A stretch of 64,000 bases of DNA, from positions 4,340,001 through 4,404,000 of the forward strand of contig NZ_CP154261.1 in the NCBI RefSeq assembly GCF_039511225.1, read 5' to 3'. The DNA comes from Sphingobacterium multivorum. Its GTDB lineage: Bacteria > Bacteroidota > Bacteroidia > Sphingobacteriales > Sphingobacteriaceae. The notes beneath the pieces are model-generated. The model was given only the letters and a program-made list of their open reading frames with translations, searched no databases and was not told where the DNA came from. Below are positions 1 to 8,857 of the stretch, in pieces. The position numbers and the translations under genes were made by a program. Numbering within the stretch: the first letter of the stretch is position 1; the number at the start of each line of letters is the position of its first letter.

Positions 1-482
1 CCATATTTTTTACAGGATTTTGAAAGATCTCTTAAAATATCGCCCTGTCCCTGCTGAAATCCCGTCGACATAATACCATGTTTTGTGTAGCGACTTTGCC
101 AAAGGACGAAGCCATCGTGATGTTTGGCCGTAAAGATCACCTTTTTCATCCCGGCAGCTTTCATTGCAGCACACCACTGGTCGGTATCGAGATGCTTGAG
201 GTCGAATATTTTTGGATCTTCTGTTCCGCTGCCCCATTCCATTCTGGTAAATGTATTGGGACCAAAGTGTATAAATGCGATGAATTCATCCTTTAAGGCC
301 TCATACTGCTTGTCAGTCGGTATAATATGGACTGCCTTGGCAAGAATGTCTTTCTTACTATCCTGTGCATCAATAGCGTAGGTATTCTTAAAAACCAGTG
401 CATTGGATTTCATTTGCTTCTGCGCATAGATAGGTGTAAAAAAACTACTCACACATAACGCAAACATCAATTTCCTTTTCAT
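1..482 (-). CDS. Alpha-L-fucosidase (GH29), 5' part only
   Basis: The gene runs off the left edge, so only about the first 160 residues are present. A signal peptide (MKRKLMFALCVSSFFTPIYAQ) points to export. The segments FIHFGPNTFTRMEWG and AAMKAAGMKKVIFTAKHHDGF are hallmarks of the N-terminal catalytic barrel of GH29 alpha-L-fucosidases, which release terminal fucose from glycans. The catalytic nucleophile lies further on and is outside the window. The ATG at 480-482 is preceded by a good Bacteroidota promoter about 55 bp upstream. The family call is firm; the substrate is unknown. Confidence 0.9.
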   Translation of the reverse strand, partial: MKRKLMFALCVSSFFTPIYAQKQMKSNALVFKNTYAIDAQDSKKDILAKAVHIIPTDKQYEALKDEFIAFIHFGPNTFTRMEWGSGTEDPKIFDLKHLDTDQWCAAMKAAGMKKVIFTAKHHDGFVLWQSRYTKHGIMSTGFQQGQGDILRDLSKSCKKY

Positions 483-537
483 AATTCGTTACTATTCTAA
501 AAAAGTTCACTCTAAACTTGGCAATGCCTCCCGGAAA

Positions 538-567
538 CAAATATATCAAACAGACTAATGTCACAAA
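538..567 (-). promoter_or_regulatory. Bacteroidota-type promoter for the fucosidase
   Basis: Read on the minus strand this is TTTG, an 18-nt spacer, then TATATTTG, matching the Bacteroidota sigma consensus TTTG-N19-21-TAnnTTTG with a spacer about one base short. It lies 55-85 bp upstream of the GH29 start codon. The rest of the 483-819 interval shows no convincing gene. Confidence 0.6.
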
Positions 568-819
568 GAGCACCATATGTTTAATTTTAGTAAACTTTTG
601 TTTACAAATATATTAATCGGCGTAAAAATAGAAGATTTAAAAAAAAGCAAAAAGAAGATTATCGACCAATCATTGTACATTATCGACTTAAAATACAGCA
701 AATCACCGATAAGTTACCGAAAAACAGGTCTCCAACGGCACATCGGATATCAGCTTTCCATAGTTGCCACTTTTTTATACAGATTCGGAGTCGAATACAC
801 CGCATGTACACCTTCTTCC

Positions 820-2301
820 TTAGTTGTTTAGGGCCTTTTCTATCCAGGATTTGGCGACCACAGCCTGATTCTCCGGAGCCGTGGCACGGTCGGATAAGTT
901 ACCTGTTTTATCGAAAACGAGGTAACTTGGGATAGCGTTATTAAACTGTTTGATGATTGTTGCAAATTGTTTTTTATAGAGGTAATAGTGATCGCCTTTG
1001 AGCAGATCTGTAAATTCCTGAAATTTTTTGCGATCAGAGCTTTCATCCGTCACATATACAAATACGACATCATCCCGATTGCTATACTGATTCTTGACCT
1101 TTTCCATTTCTGAAAAAGATGCGATGCAGGGGCCACACCAGGTCGCCCAAAGATCGATCACAACGACTTTTCCCCGATAGGGCTTGATCAGTTCTTCAAG
1201 GACATCTTCCTTATCGGCGACAAAAGGAAACATAGAGACCTTTGCCATGGACCTTTGTTTTCGGAGTGCATTTTGCTCGTCCTGATAAAGAAGGTATTCG
1301 ACCAGATCTTTTATGGTAAAACTATGTGTAATGTCGTACTTATTTTGCACGCTTAATTGATAGCCCTTATTCATTTTTTGGACAAAAGCACTGGCTGTGG
1401 CCATCTCATAAAACAGCGTTCCATCCTGTTTAAAAATGGGGGCCAGGTGCTGTTGCAGCTGCTCTCTGAAAGCTATGGGGCCAACCTCGGTAATATCCGG
1501 AAGATGCAACAGCGAGTCCTGCAGGATGGTCGCCTGAATGGCAGCATAAGCAGCAGAAAATAGACTCAGGGTATCCTGATATCTGGGGCTAAGGATTTCC
1601 TTGTAAAACGAAATATCCCGCTTTGGCACCAATGGAAACTGCGTAGAATCCAGTCCTGCCTTTTTATTGTGCTCGTAAATATCCGCATAATTTAAAAGAA
1701 AACTTGGTATCCGAAAACCTTCGACAATTTTGGCATAGTATTCCCTCAGAAATCCTGAAGTTGAGTCTGGAATCAGCTTTTTGGTCATTTCGTCTACCTT
1801 ACCCAACTGATATATCATAAAATCATTCGCCGATTTAAAGGGTATTTTTTCATTTTTTTTATCCGCGGGATAGCGAAACAGGCCCATCAGCAATTTCTCC
1901 TGCTTCGCCGAATTGTCGAACACCTGCTTAAATGGTCCCTGGTAATGCAAGCTGCTGTTTCCGTCATTCGACATCGCAACAGTTAATGTGCCCACTTGCT
2001 TTGGTACAAGCAAAAAAGCGAGGTATTGGCCATTTAGCCTTAAATAAACCGACGAAGGGCCAAAGGAATAGGCCGATGCCATCCATGTAGAATCATTTAC
2101 TTGTGTAAATGGCAGTGGCTTATCCTGCTGGAAAGGATTACTCATAAAAGGAATGCTCAAGTCAAGTTCTTTTACATTCGTATTACCCTTTAGCTTAATA
2201 ACCAAAGATACAAAGCCGCTCGATAGCGATTGTCCCTGTGCAAAAGTATAACTCAGCAATACAAGGCACAGTACGATGACAAGATTAATTTTTTTGAGCA
2301 T
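820..2301 (-). CDS. Secreted TlpA/ResA-type thiol-disulfide oxidoreductase with long N-terminal domain
   Basis: A 493-residue protein with a signal peptide ending near TFAQG (about residue 22). The C-terminal 120 residues form a thioredoxin fold: VVVIDLWATWCGPC places the redox pair at Cys389 and Cys392, followed by a cis-Pro-type NAIPSYLVFD strand. The N-terminal 350 residues resemble the DUF4369-like and helical regions found in large Bacteroidota TlpA proteins, but I cannot assign them firmly. The likely role is thiol-disulfide exchange in the periplasm or outer envelope. It stands alone here, unlike the second TlpA protein at 17192-18733, which sits beside SusC/SusD. Confidence 0.85.
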   Translation of the reverse strand: MLKKINLVIVLCLVLLSYTFAQGQSLSSGFVSLVIKLKGNTNVKELDLSIPFMSNPFQQDKPLPFTQVNDSTWMASAYSFGPSSVYLRLNGQYLAFLLVPKQVGTLTVAMSNDGNSSLHYQGPFKQVFDNSAKQEKLLMGLFRYPADKKNEKIPFKSANDFMIYQLGKVDEMTKKLIPDSTSGFLREYYAKIVEGFRIPSFLLNYADIYEHNKKAGLDSTQFPLVPKRDISFYKEILSPRYQDTLSLFSAAYAAIQATILQDSLLHLPDITEVGPIAFREQLQQHLAPIFKQDGTLFYEMATASAFVQKMNKGYQLSVQNKYDITHSFTIKDLVEYLLYQDEQNALRKQRSMAKVSMFPFVADKEDVLEELIKPYRGKVVVIDLWATWCGPCIASFSEMEKVKNQYSNRDDVVFVYVTDESSDRKKFQEFTDLLKGDHYYLYKKQFATIIKQFNNAIPSYLVFDKTGNLSDRATAPENQAVVAKSWIEKALNN

Positions 2302-2499
2302 AAATCAGTATTTATAACGTACATCAGGTTTTTTATCTTTAAATTTAAATAATTTTTATAAATTATCAAATAGGATTATTTTATACGGGGATATTCAGTC
2401 GACGGAAACCAGTGACCGTTGGAGGACTTAAAACCATCTGCTGATTAAAAATTTAGGCGAGACAGCTCTTGGATGATCAGACAATAGCCGCCAACATAA

Positions 2500-2530
2500 A
2501 AAGGCTAGGTCAACCACGAACCTAGCCTTT
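2500..2530. terminator. Perfect 11-bp stem hairpin (terminator-like) with no obvious gene upstream
   Basis: The arms aaaggctaggt and acctagccttt are perfectly complementary around a 9-nt loop. A short T run follows on the minus strand and an A-rich run on the plus strand. The hairpin lies between divergent genes, so it does not end either annotated CDS. It may close a small RNA or small gene. In the rest of 2302-2896 I see only the weak small reading frame at 2612-2750. Confidence 0.45.
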
Positions 2531-2611
2531 ACAAAAAACAATCCTTTAACCTCTGTTTATTTAACTAATTAATACATTTCCGATCAAAGAACAGTATCAG
2601 CGGAAAATCGT

Positions 2612-2750
2612 TTAAATTATTTTTCTTTTTTCTAAAGGCTGACCAAAAGCTGCGAAAGGAGTCCGGTCATCCACCACCAATCCACCCGAATCAATTCTGC
2701 TCCTCTTGCTTGTTAGGCTCCTGATCTACCAATGCCCTCGTCGTGGCCAT
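2612..2750 (-). pseudogene. Possible frameshifted small ORF
   Basis: On the minus strand, an ATG at 2750-2748 opens a hydrophilic frame (MATTRALVDQEPNKQEEQN). The adjacent frame continues as RIDSGGLVVDDRTPFAAFGQ, then PLEKRKII and a stop. Joined by one frameshift, the two give a roughly 45-residue acidic, polar peptide. Base composition here is more GC-rich than the flanking spacer. No family is recognised, and it may be chance. Confidence 0.2.
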
Positions 2751-2896
2751 GGCCGTTTCCGCCCCTCACTATTCCATTGCACTGTTGGGATGCAATTCAT
2801 GAAAACAGCACAGTGAGAGCCCTTGCGAGGAAAGCGTCCGAAAAAAAAATTTCAAACGAAGCCATTTAAGGGTTGTTCTTTTTGAAAAAAGAATTT

Positions 2897-3079
2897 ATGG
2901 CACATTTAGAAGTAAAACCTAGAAACGGAGCGCCCAAGTGGCTGTGGATCCTGCTTTCATTGATTGCATTGGCATTGGTACTGTATTTTGTGAACCGCTA
3001 CAACAGCGACGACAGGCTACCTGAATCTACGCCCGACACAAGCATCAATAGTACCGCACCGCAACGGGATACCCTTTAA
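2897..3079 (+). CDS. Small single-span membrane protein
   Basis: A 60-residue protein starting at the ATG at 2897 (MAHLEVKPRNGAPKW) behind the A/G-rich stretch ttgaaaaaagaattt. An upstream TTG at 2873 would add eight residues and looks less likely. There is one strong transmembrane helix (about residues 17-34, WLWILLSLIALALVLYFV) and a polar, Ser/Thr-rich tail. The next gene, encoding a PRC-barrel protein, starts 45 bp downstream, so the two are probably co-transcribed. Function unknown; the setting suggests an envelope or stress role. Confidence 0.7.
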   Translation: MAHLEVKPRNGAPKWLWILLSLIALALVLYFVNRYNSDDRLPESTPDTSINSTAPQRDTL

Positions 3080-3124
3080 ATCACTGTCACACATACGAAT
3101 TGATAACGCAAAAAACTTGAAGAC

Positions 3125-3853
3125 ATGGCATTAGAAGAAAAAAACTATAATCATTTGATTGAACTCGGTGGAAGCGATTTTGAAATTGTCGATGGCGAAC
3201 CTGATATCCGCGGCTGGAAAGTTAAAAATGAGGCCGGTCAGCTGATCGGCAGGGTCGATGATCTGCTCTTTGATCCTGAAAGCCAACAGGTCCGTTATAT
3301 CATTGTTGATCTCAATGATGCCGAATTTGTTGTGGAAGACGATAAGAAAGTATTGGTGCCGATAGGCCTTGCGTCGCTCTACGACGGCACAAAGATTCAG
3401 GCGAGCAATGATGAAGCCTACCCCACCCCGCCCGTCGAACCCATCAATCATAGCGTGATCTTTACTGTAGATGAAATTCCCACGGAAGAACCCGCCACCG
3501 ATTATTTGTATAATCCTGCCGATGATGGTGAAGTCGTGGTCATCTCCATTAGCGAAGATCAGGCTATCCGACTGCCGGCTTACCAACCTGATCAGCTCGA
3601 TCCGGAGACGGAACTAAGCGTCCGGCATGTGTTTGAAGGAACCGGTGATGTGGGCTTTATCGTGAGCGCCAACAATTATGATCCAGCCGAATTTTACCAG
3701 CATTATCACTTTAGTGAAGATACGTTCTACAGCCGGGGACAGCAGACCGAAACTCTTCCTTCGGATCAGACGCAGCGTACGCGAAGGGTAGCTGCGCGCT
3801 ATGACCAAAACAGGGGACATGAACCCGGCACAATCGATAACAACGAACTTTAG
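3125..3853 (+). CDS. PRC-barrel domain protein
   Basis: A 242-residue soluble, acidic protein. Residues about 25-85 form a PRC-barrel: WKVKNEAGQLIGRVDDLLFD followed by VRYIIVDL and VLVPIGLASLYD. PRC-barrel domains occur in photosynthetic reaction centre H subunits, RimM and many stress-related bacterial proteins. The C-terminal half includes YDPAEFYQHYHFSEDTFYSR and a polar end. Similar proteins in Sphingobacteriaceae sit among general stress genes, as here (CsbD, YihY and a PA2169-type protein within 3 kb). There is no signal peptide. The exact role is unknown. Confidence 0.8.
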   Translation: MALEEKNYNHLIELGGSDFEIVDGEPDIRGWKVKNEAGQLIGRVDDLLFDPESQQVRYIIVDLNDAEFVVEDDKKVLVPIGLASLYDGTKIQASNDEAYPTPPVEPINHSVIFTVDEIPTEEPATDYLYNPADDGEVVVISISEDQAIRLPAYQPDQLDPETELSVRHVFEGTGDVGFIVSANNYDPAEFYQHYHFSEDTFYSRGQQTETLPSDQTQRTRRVAARYDQNRGHEPGTIDNNEL

Positions 3854-3891
3854 ACAACAATATCGAAGATAATACTCATGCTGAGCGAAGC

Positions 3892-3924
3892 AATCAGGCT
3901 TAACTATTCAAGCTAAGCCTGATT
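3892..3924 (+). terminator. Terminator after the PRC-barrel gene
   Basis: An 11-bp perfect stem (aatcaggctta/taagcctgatt) around an 11-nt loop, 38 bp after the stop codon of the PRC-barrel gene. It is followed by the T-containing stretch atttgc. Confidence 0.65.
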
Positions 3925-3950
3925 ATTTGCATACAGTAACGTTGCCTCAA

Positions 3951-4077
3951 CCAATAGCTCTTGCCAAGACATATAACTCTTTCCGAAATCTTGCAACATT
4001 GTCCGAAAAATGACAACTCTTTCCCGAAATCTTGAGAAAATGTCCCAAATCTTGCAACTCGATCCGAAAAATACAAC
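3951..4077. repeat. Degenerate short tandem-like repeats in a spacer
   Basis: Related units recur at roughly 20- and 41-bp steps: variants of aactctttccgaaatcttg alternate with variants of caacattgtccgaaaaatga. At least five variants of tccgaaa or cccaaatcttg occur. No gene is supported in 3925-4253. The region could be a decayed repeat, a protein-binding array or an RNA with repeated loops. Confidence 0.4.
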
Positions 4078-4253
4078 TATTACATGCCCCTGTAAATTTT
4101 CCAAACGTATTTGGTAAAGTATCGCGTTAGAAATACTCATTCAGCCGGTATTTTATAACCTATTGAACCATATGAACTACCTAAATTCACTTGCCTGCGC
4201 CTAAATCTGCATTAAAATTGCATGTTGTACTATGACATCAATATAAATCGGTT

Positions 4254-4412
4254 ATGAAAACAAGCTATAAAATCGTCATTGAAAAGAACAGGCAAACCAT
4301 CCGAAAGTATTATGAAAAATATAGCTGGTATAAGCTGGATCGTGAAGAGCTCACACAGGAACTGCTTATCCGGGGTGGCTTCCTAGCCATTCTGACCTGG
4401 CTACTGTGGTAA
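4254..4412 (+). CDS. Small 52-residue protein with hydrophobic C-terminus
   Basis: An ATG at 4254 opens a frame that is basic and helical for about 35 residues (YKIVIEKNRQTIRKYYEKYS) and ends in a hydrophobic segment (GGFLAILTWLLW) before TAA at 4410-4412. It sits between stress-type genes and has an A-rich upstream sequence. The tail could insert in or lie against the membrane. No family is recognised; the amphipathic pattern and the lack of any competing frame support it moderately. Confidence 0.4.
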   Translation: MKTSYKIVIEKNRQTIRKYYEKYSWYKLDREELTQELLIRGGFLAILTWLLW

Positions 4413-4528
4413 GCATTTGCGGTTAGGCTACGGCAGCTTATAAAAGCCATTTTCTATATAATAGGCACATTTCTTCTGAACATAGCTTCTATTGAGATTT
4501 AAATTGTTATACAGAAAACGCACATAAA

Positions 4529-4560
4529 AAAGGCGGATAGCATTGCTGCTATCCGCCTTT
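4529..4560 (-). terminator. Strong terminator of the csbD-like gene
   Basis: A 14-bp perfect stem (aaaggcggatagca/tgctatccgccttt) with a 4-nt loop, 17 bp past the csbD-like stop on the minus strand and followed there by a T run (tttttatg). It probably works in both directions. Confidence 0.8.
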
Positions 4561-4577
4561 ACCCTGAAAACACTATT

Positions 4578-4763
4578 CTACAAACCGTTCAACCAGCTAT
4601 TCACCTCATCTTGTGTCTTACCTGTTTTCTTTTGAAGTTTACCCACCAACTCATCTTCTTTGCCTTCTGCATATAGTAAATCATCATCTGTAAGGTCTGC
4701 ATATTGCTGTTTAACCTTACCTTTAATTTCGTTCCAACGACCTTTCCAAGTTAATTCGCTCAT
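4578..4763 (-). CDS. CsbD family stress protein
   Basis: A 61-residue hydrophilic protein with the full CsbD pattern: WKGRWNEIKGKVKQQYADLTDDDL, a glycine-rich EGKEDELVGKLQKKTGKT and a terminal tryptophan helix (VNSWLNGL). CsbD-like proteins are abundant small proteins induced by general stress in many bacteria; their biochemical role is not settled. Length is typical. The gene has its own terminator and is transcribed towards the PRC-barrel gene. Confidence 0.92.
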   Translation of the reverse strand: MSELTWKGRWNEIKGKVKQQYADLTDDDLLYAEGKEDELVGKLQKKTGKTQDEVNSWLNGL

Positions 4764-4859
4764 AATAATTTCCTTTCGTTTTTTATAGATATAACAGCCT
4801 GCAGCTGGAATCGTTTAAAAAAAAATGTTATCAAATGTTAAAAAATAGTCGCGACAATT

Positions 4860-5843
4860 TTACGTTGTTTTATCAATGGTGTTTTCCTCGGAATCAAGTG
4901 GTGCCGGTGGAATTTCATCCACATTTCGCTCGATTTCCTGCGTCTCCACATGCACCGCGAATTCTGAAGGTTCAATCGGTATTTCCATTTCCGTCGCATA
5001 CTCCCGCGTAAAAATCGCACCGAAATAGAGAATCGCTGCAGTATAATATACCCACAGCAGGATGAGCACAAAGGAACCCGCCGCACCGTAGGTATCCTGC
5101 GTGGCCGAACGTTCTAAATAGATGCCGATCAGGTAACGACCGATAACAAATAATATAGCCGTAAATAGCGCGCCCGCCCGAACAGTTTTCCATTGAATAT
5201 TGACATCGGGCAAGGTTTTAAAGATCACGCTAAAGAGGACGACGATAACCACAAAGGAGATGACAAAATTGATCAGGTTCATCAGCACGACCGTTATTTC
5301 CGGAAAGTACCGCTGCAGCTGACCTGTCAAGGCCAAGATTATCCCATTAACAATCAAGGTGACCACCAACAGGAAGCCCAGTCCAATAACGAGCGAGGAG
5401 GATAGCAGTCGGTCCTGAATCAGTTTTAACCAGCCCTTTTTTGGTTTTGGGCGCACATGCCATATTTTATTGATGGAGTTTTGCATATCGCCGAAAACCG
5501 TAGTTGCCCCGATAATCAGGGTCACCAAGCTGATCACCAACGCCATATTGGATTTGCCCGACAGCTGGAGGTTCTGAATGACCTCTTCAATCTGTTTGGC
5601 GGCGCTATTGCCCACCAAACCGTTCAGTTCGGCAAAAACCTTTCCCTGAATGGCTTCGGCACCATAAAATATACCGGCTAGTGCGATCATCAATACCAAT
5701 ATGGGACCAATGGAAAAAACCGTATAATACGATAATGAAGCACTATATTTCATGGAGTCTTCATTAATAAATCCCGATACTGTATTTTTCAGTATGGTCC
5801 AATAGGTCTGTAGTCTGCTTTTCTTTTCCTTTTTAACATCCAT
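4860..5843 (-). CDS. YihY/BrkB family inner-membrane protein
   Basis: A 327-residue protein with about six transmembrane helices. YSASLSYYTVFSIGPILVLMIALAG and the C-terminal YGAAGSFVLILLWVYYTAAILYFGA are diagnostic of the YihY/virulence factor BrkB family (formerly and wrongly called RNase BN). An acidic tail of about 45 residues follows the last helix. Transport or envelope functions have been proposed for the family but not proven. Nearby stress-type genes suggest co-regulation. Confidence 0.9.
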   Translation of the reverse strand: MDVKKEKKSRLQTYWTILKNTVSGFINEDSMKYSASLSYYTVFSIGPILVLMIALAGIFYGAEAIQGKVFAELNGLVGNSAAKQIEEVIQNLQLSGKSNMALVISLVTLIIGATTVFGDMQNSINKIWHVRPKPKKGWLKLIQDRLLSSSLVIGLGFLLVVTLIVNGIILALTGQLQRYFPEITVVLMNLINFVISFVVIVVLFSVIFKTLPDVNIQWKTVRAGALFTAILFVIGRYLIGIYLERSATQDTYGAAGSFVLILLWVYYTAAILYFGAIFTREYATEMEIPIEPSEFAVHVETQEIERNVDEIPPAPLDSEENTIDKTT

Positions 5844-6149
5844 TGCTCTCGTGCTTTTTAATCGTTATTGTTCAAAATCTATCTTGTTTTCCAAGAAAGA
5901 AACTCTTAAATAGGACAGAACGTTTGTTTTTTTAAGAAAATAAAGTCTACATTATACATTTTCCGCTTGGGCAGGAGTCTAGCTTATGCGTACAAATTGG
6001 AATTAAGTCTGCTTAAAATCAAGCAGTAAGCCGCTACAAATTATCATAAAAGAAATAAAGACAAACTAATGATTAATCTTCCTTGTTCCTCTTAAAAACA
6101 GCATTTAAGATTAAAACAGCATAAAGATTAAAAATAGTATAACGAAAAG

Positions 6150-6611
6150 ATGAAAAGTAATCAGAACGACCCCAATATTTTAAATGACCTTATTAAAATC
6201 AATAATGACCGCATCGAAGGATACAAGCTGGCGGTTGATCTGGCCAACGAGCAGGGTGAAGGTGCCCGGGAGGCTGTTTTTAACCAGCTCGCTGCGCAGT
6301 CTGAAAAATTTATTACTGAACTCAGTCCGCTGGTTGAGTTTGCCGGTCAATACGCCACGGATCGGACGAAACTGAGCGGCGAACTTTTCCGGCTGTGGAT
6401 GGTGATCAAATCCAAATTATCGGGCGGCAATATGCAGTCTTTGTTGGAGCAATGTGAGCGGGGTGAGGCGGCTTTCCGTGAAGTTTATGAAAAAGCGCTA
6501 GCGGAGGAAAACAAGCTATCCGTTGGGGCCAAAAACCTGATCCAAATACAGCTCAGCCAGCAGCGCGAAGCCCATGAAAATATTAAAATCCTGTGTAACG
6601 GCAGCAAGTAG
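6150..6611 (+). CDS. PA2169-type four-helix-bundle protein (DUF2383)
   Basis: A 153-residue all-helical protein. It begins with a polar lead-in (NDLIKINNDRIEGYKLAVDL), and the spacing of Glu and His-type residues resembles DUF2383/PA2169 ferritin-like four-helix bundles (LNDLIxxNxDxxxGY). No signal peptide. Function unknown; homologues are often stress-induced and lie beside CsbD or YihY genes, as here. The upstream 5844-6149 spacer is AT-rich and shows no gene. Confidence 0.8.
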   Translation: MKSNQNDPNILNDLIKINNDRIEGYKLAVDLANEQGEGAREAVFNQLAAQSEKFITELSPLVEFAGQYATDRTKLSGELFRLWMVIKSKLSGGNMQSLLEQCERGEAAFREVYEKALAEENKLSVGAKNLIQIQLSQQREAHENIKILCNGSK

Positions 6612-6733
6612 AATGTGAATACACAAATTTAAGCTATTGACATCCTGAAAATTTTAATTTTCAGTGGTCTTCTTGCAAATATAGTATAGAAAGCTTATTA
6701 CCAGCTTCGAGTTGCGGCCAATATGTGAAAACC

Positions 6734-6806
6734 CTGCAAGCACAGTGAAAGCACTATTAAAAGGTGGACTCAACGTGGACTCACTGTGCACTCACCACGC
6801 TTGCAG
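6734..6806. other. Interrupted long inverted repeat (possible structured RNA)
   Basis: ctgcaagcacagtga (6734-6748) pairs with tcactgtg (6781-6788) and, after an 11-nt bulge, with gcttgcag (6799-6806). It lies between the convergent PA2169-type gene and the LytTR gene. There is no T run, so it is not a standard terminator. Confidence 0.35.
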
Positions 6807-6888
6807 GTGGAATCAGATAGCCGTCCGTTCACAAGCTGCCCCCTAGTACAACAACTTACAGCCGAACGACATTTTTGCTATCCCGTTG

Positions 6889-7710
6889 TCAATAACTACG
6901 GTCGATACCATAACGCCGGAATTTCCCTTTGATTGTATTCGCGTCAATCCATTGGTAAAAATATTTGTATTTCCCTTTCTCTCCCCGATTGATTTCAATA
7001 TCGGGGAGCAGCACATGTTTGTTTGTAATCCCGATCACATGCCTGAGCGACACCACAAAACTACGGTGCACCTGTGCAAAGCCCGACTTGGGCAACCAGG
7101 AGACGATATCGCCAAAGGCCTCATTGACCTCGATATAGTTTTTAGCATCCAGCCATATCCAGGTATGCTCGTCCTTAGCTTCCACATAGCGGATTTCATC
7201 ATAATTCAGTCTTTTCTTGGCTGCACCGCGCTCCCCATAGAAAAAGCAGATATTGTCATCATCGAGATCATTTAGGCCCATTCCTTTGATTCTGTCCTTT
7301 ACCTTATTGATCGCTGTATAATAACGCTCTCGCTCAAAAGGTTTAAGAAAATAATCCGTCACCTCATAATGGTACATTTTATCGCCAACCTCTCTATTGG
7401 TACTGCAAACCACAACCTGCAGATTGGCAATACCCGGATTACAGCGTTTGAGACCCGCAAGCTGCCCCAAAATATCAAGGCCACCCACGATGGGCATTTC
7501 AATGTCCAAAAACAGCACATCCAGTTTTAGCGTGCGCAATGCGACCAAGATTTCCTTTGGATTTGTTGTCGTATATGCACATTCAACGCCATCCGTCAAG
7601 TCCACGTATCCTTTGAGATCATCAACGATATCGGGATCATCGTCAACAATGGCGACCCGGATTTTTCGAAGCCGCCCTTCTTGTTTCAATAGTTTTTTTA
7701 TCGTATCCAT
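6889..7710 (-). CDS. LytTR-family response regulator
   Basis: A 273-residue response regulator. The receiver domain (about residues 17-140) carries the acidic pocket DDD at 23-25, the phospho-acceptor Asp69 in VLFLDIEMPIVGG and the conserved Lys in YFLKPFERE. The C-terminal half is a LytTR DNA-binding domain (YDEIRYVEAKDEHTWIWL, then GFAQVHRSFVVSLRHV). It lies 2 bp from its LytS-like partner, so the pair is one operon. Such regulators usually bind direct repeats near the promoters they control. Confidence 0.92.
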   Translation of the reverse strand: MDTIKKLLKQEGRLRKIRVAIVDDDPDIVDDLKGYVDLTDGVECAYTTTNPKEILVALRTLKLDVLFLDIEMPIVGGLDILGQLAGLKRCNPGIANLQVVVCSTNREVGDKMYHYEVTDYFLKPFERERYYTAINKVKDRIKGMGLNDLDDDNICFFYGERGAAKKRLNYDEIRYVEAKDEHTWIWLDAKNYIEVNEAFGDIVSWLPKSGFAQVHRSFVVSLRHVIGITNKHVLLPDIEINRGEKGKYKYFYQWIDANTIKGKFRRYGIDRSY

Positions 7711-7712
7711 GT

Positions 7713-8744
7713 TTACGTTTTTATTTCCAAGTTCAAGTAAAATATTCCGTCGTCTACTTTTTTTATCAGGGAAAACGCCTCACCGTATTGCAGGTGAAGT
7801 AATTTTGTCATTTGTTCTAAACCTGTTCCGCCCGCCTCAAAGATCCAGGCCGACCTTGCGGACACTTTATTCCTGCAGCTTATCGATACCTTTTCAGTAT
7901 CACTAAACACATATATCATACTTTCAAATGAAGAATCACTGAAATCGCCATGTTTAACCATATTTTTGCAGAGGCTCAACAGGACCAGGGGAATGATTGT
8001 CTTGCTCCGATCCTGTATTTCCAGCTGCAGTTTGATCTGCTGCTGCCTGTACAACTGAAGTAATTGCTGTAGATAAAAAAGCTCATCGTCCAGTTTCCCC
8101 AGGCTATTTTTCTCAAAGTTGAGCTTTCGCATGGCATAAACTTCCAGCGCAAAAAAAAGATCCATTCGGGTTAATATTGCGGGATTCTTCTTTGCCAGGT
8201 GAATAAAGCTCTGTGTCAGATTTCCCATAAAATGAACGGCCCAGTTGCGAAAGAGCTGTGCTTTTATACTTTCCTGTGACTGGTATCGTATCCATCCCAA
8301 ATGCCGAAAAATGCCCGTACTGAGGTTATAAAAAATCTCGGTGGCAAGAATGAGGATTCCTTTGAGAGCAAAAGTGATGTAGAAGGTGAACACATCAATT
8401 ACAAAGTCGATCGCTTTAAACATCCTGGGATTGCGTAGCACCCGCCGGCTCAGTTCAGTCGGAAATTTATACAGCACCAAGAAAACAGCCACCGCCGTCA
8501 GCAGAAAATAGCCGAGCACGATCGTCAAACGTAGCGGGGCGAATCTTCTAAAAAGTATACGGCGTAGCCAGGCACGGTTTACATAACTGATGCCTAACAT
8601 CAGGGGAGCCACAGCCAAAACGATAAAGATATGCCACCAGCCAAATTTATAGGTATTGACTGCCATGATCCAGGTAAAATAGCCAGTCCAAAAAACAACA
8701 TGAAAACGACGTGGCAATGGTTTAAAAATCCTTTCTTTGATCAT
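7713..8744 (-). CDS. LytS/YehU-like sensor with degenerate histidine box
   Basis: About 343 residues from the ATG at 8744; an in-frame ATG at 8771 would add nine. Four or so transmembrane helices cover the first 150 residues. The usual His-kinase box HFLFNSLNS appears here as HFMGNLTQSF (His180 counted from the longer start), so the His and Asn remain while the Phe between them is Gly. The C-terminal ATPase half is short, with VLLSLCKNMVKHG as a possible N-box and AGGTGLEQM as a glycine box. It is co-transcribed with the LytTR regulator. It may be a weak kinase or a phosphatase-biased sensor. Confidence 0.75.
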   Translation of the reverse strand: MIKERIFKPLPRRFHVVFWTGYFTWIMAVNTYKFGWWHIFIVLAVAPLMLGISYVNRAWLRRILFRRFAPLRLTIVLGYFLLTAVAVFLVLYKFPTELSRRVLRNPRMFKAIDFVIDVFTFYITFALKGILILATEIFYNLSTGIFRHLGWIRYQSQESIKAQLFRNWAVHFMGNLTQSFIHLAKKNPAILTRMDLFFALEVYAMRKLNFEKNSLGKLDDELFYLQQLLQLYRQQQIKLQLEIQDRSKTIIPLVLLSLCKNMVKHGDFSDSSFESMIYVFSDTEKVSISCRNKVSARSAWIFEAGGTGLEQMTKLLHLQYGEAFSLIKKVDDGIFYLNLEIKT

Positions 8745-8857
8745 AATTAGTTTAGGCAGCAAGCAAAACAAACTTCTGTTTTTATAAAAAAATTATTTTA
8801 AGAGACAATTTATACATTAAACAAGATTTACACAACCTTTCCAAGTAAAAAATGCGT

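Noticed and set aside
3131-3586. Minus-strand frame opposite the PRC-barrel gene
   Set aside because: Antisense of a well-supported gene, without family features.
3913-4140. Minus-strand 75-residue frame over the degenerate repeats
   Set aside because: Its sequence follows the repeat units and shows no protein-like pattern; the repeats explain the open frame.
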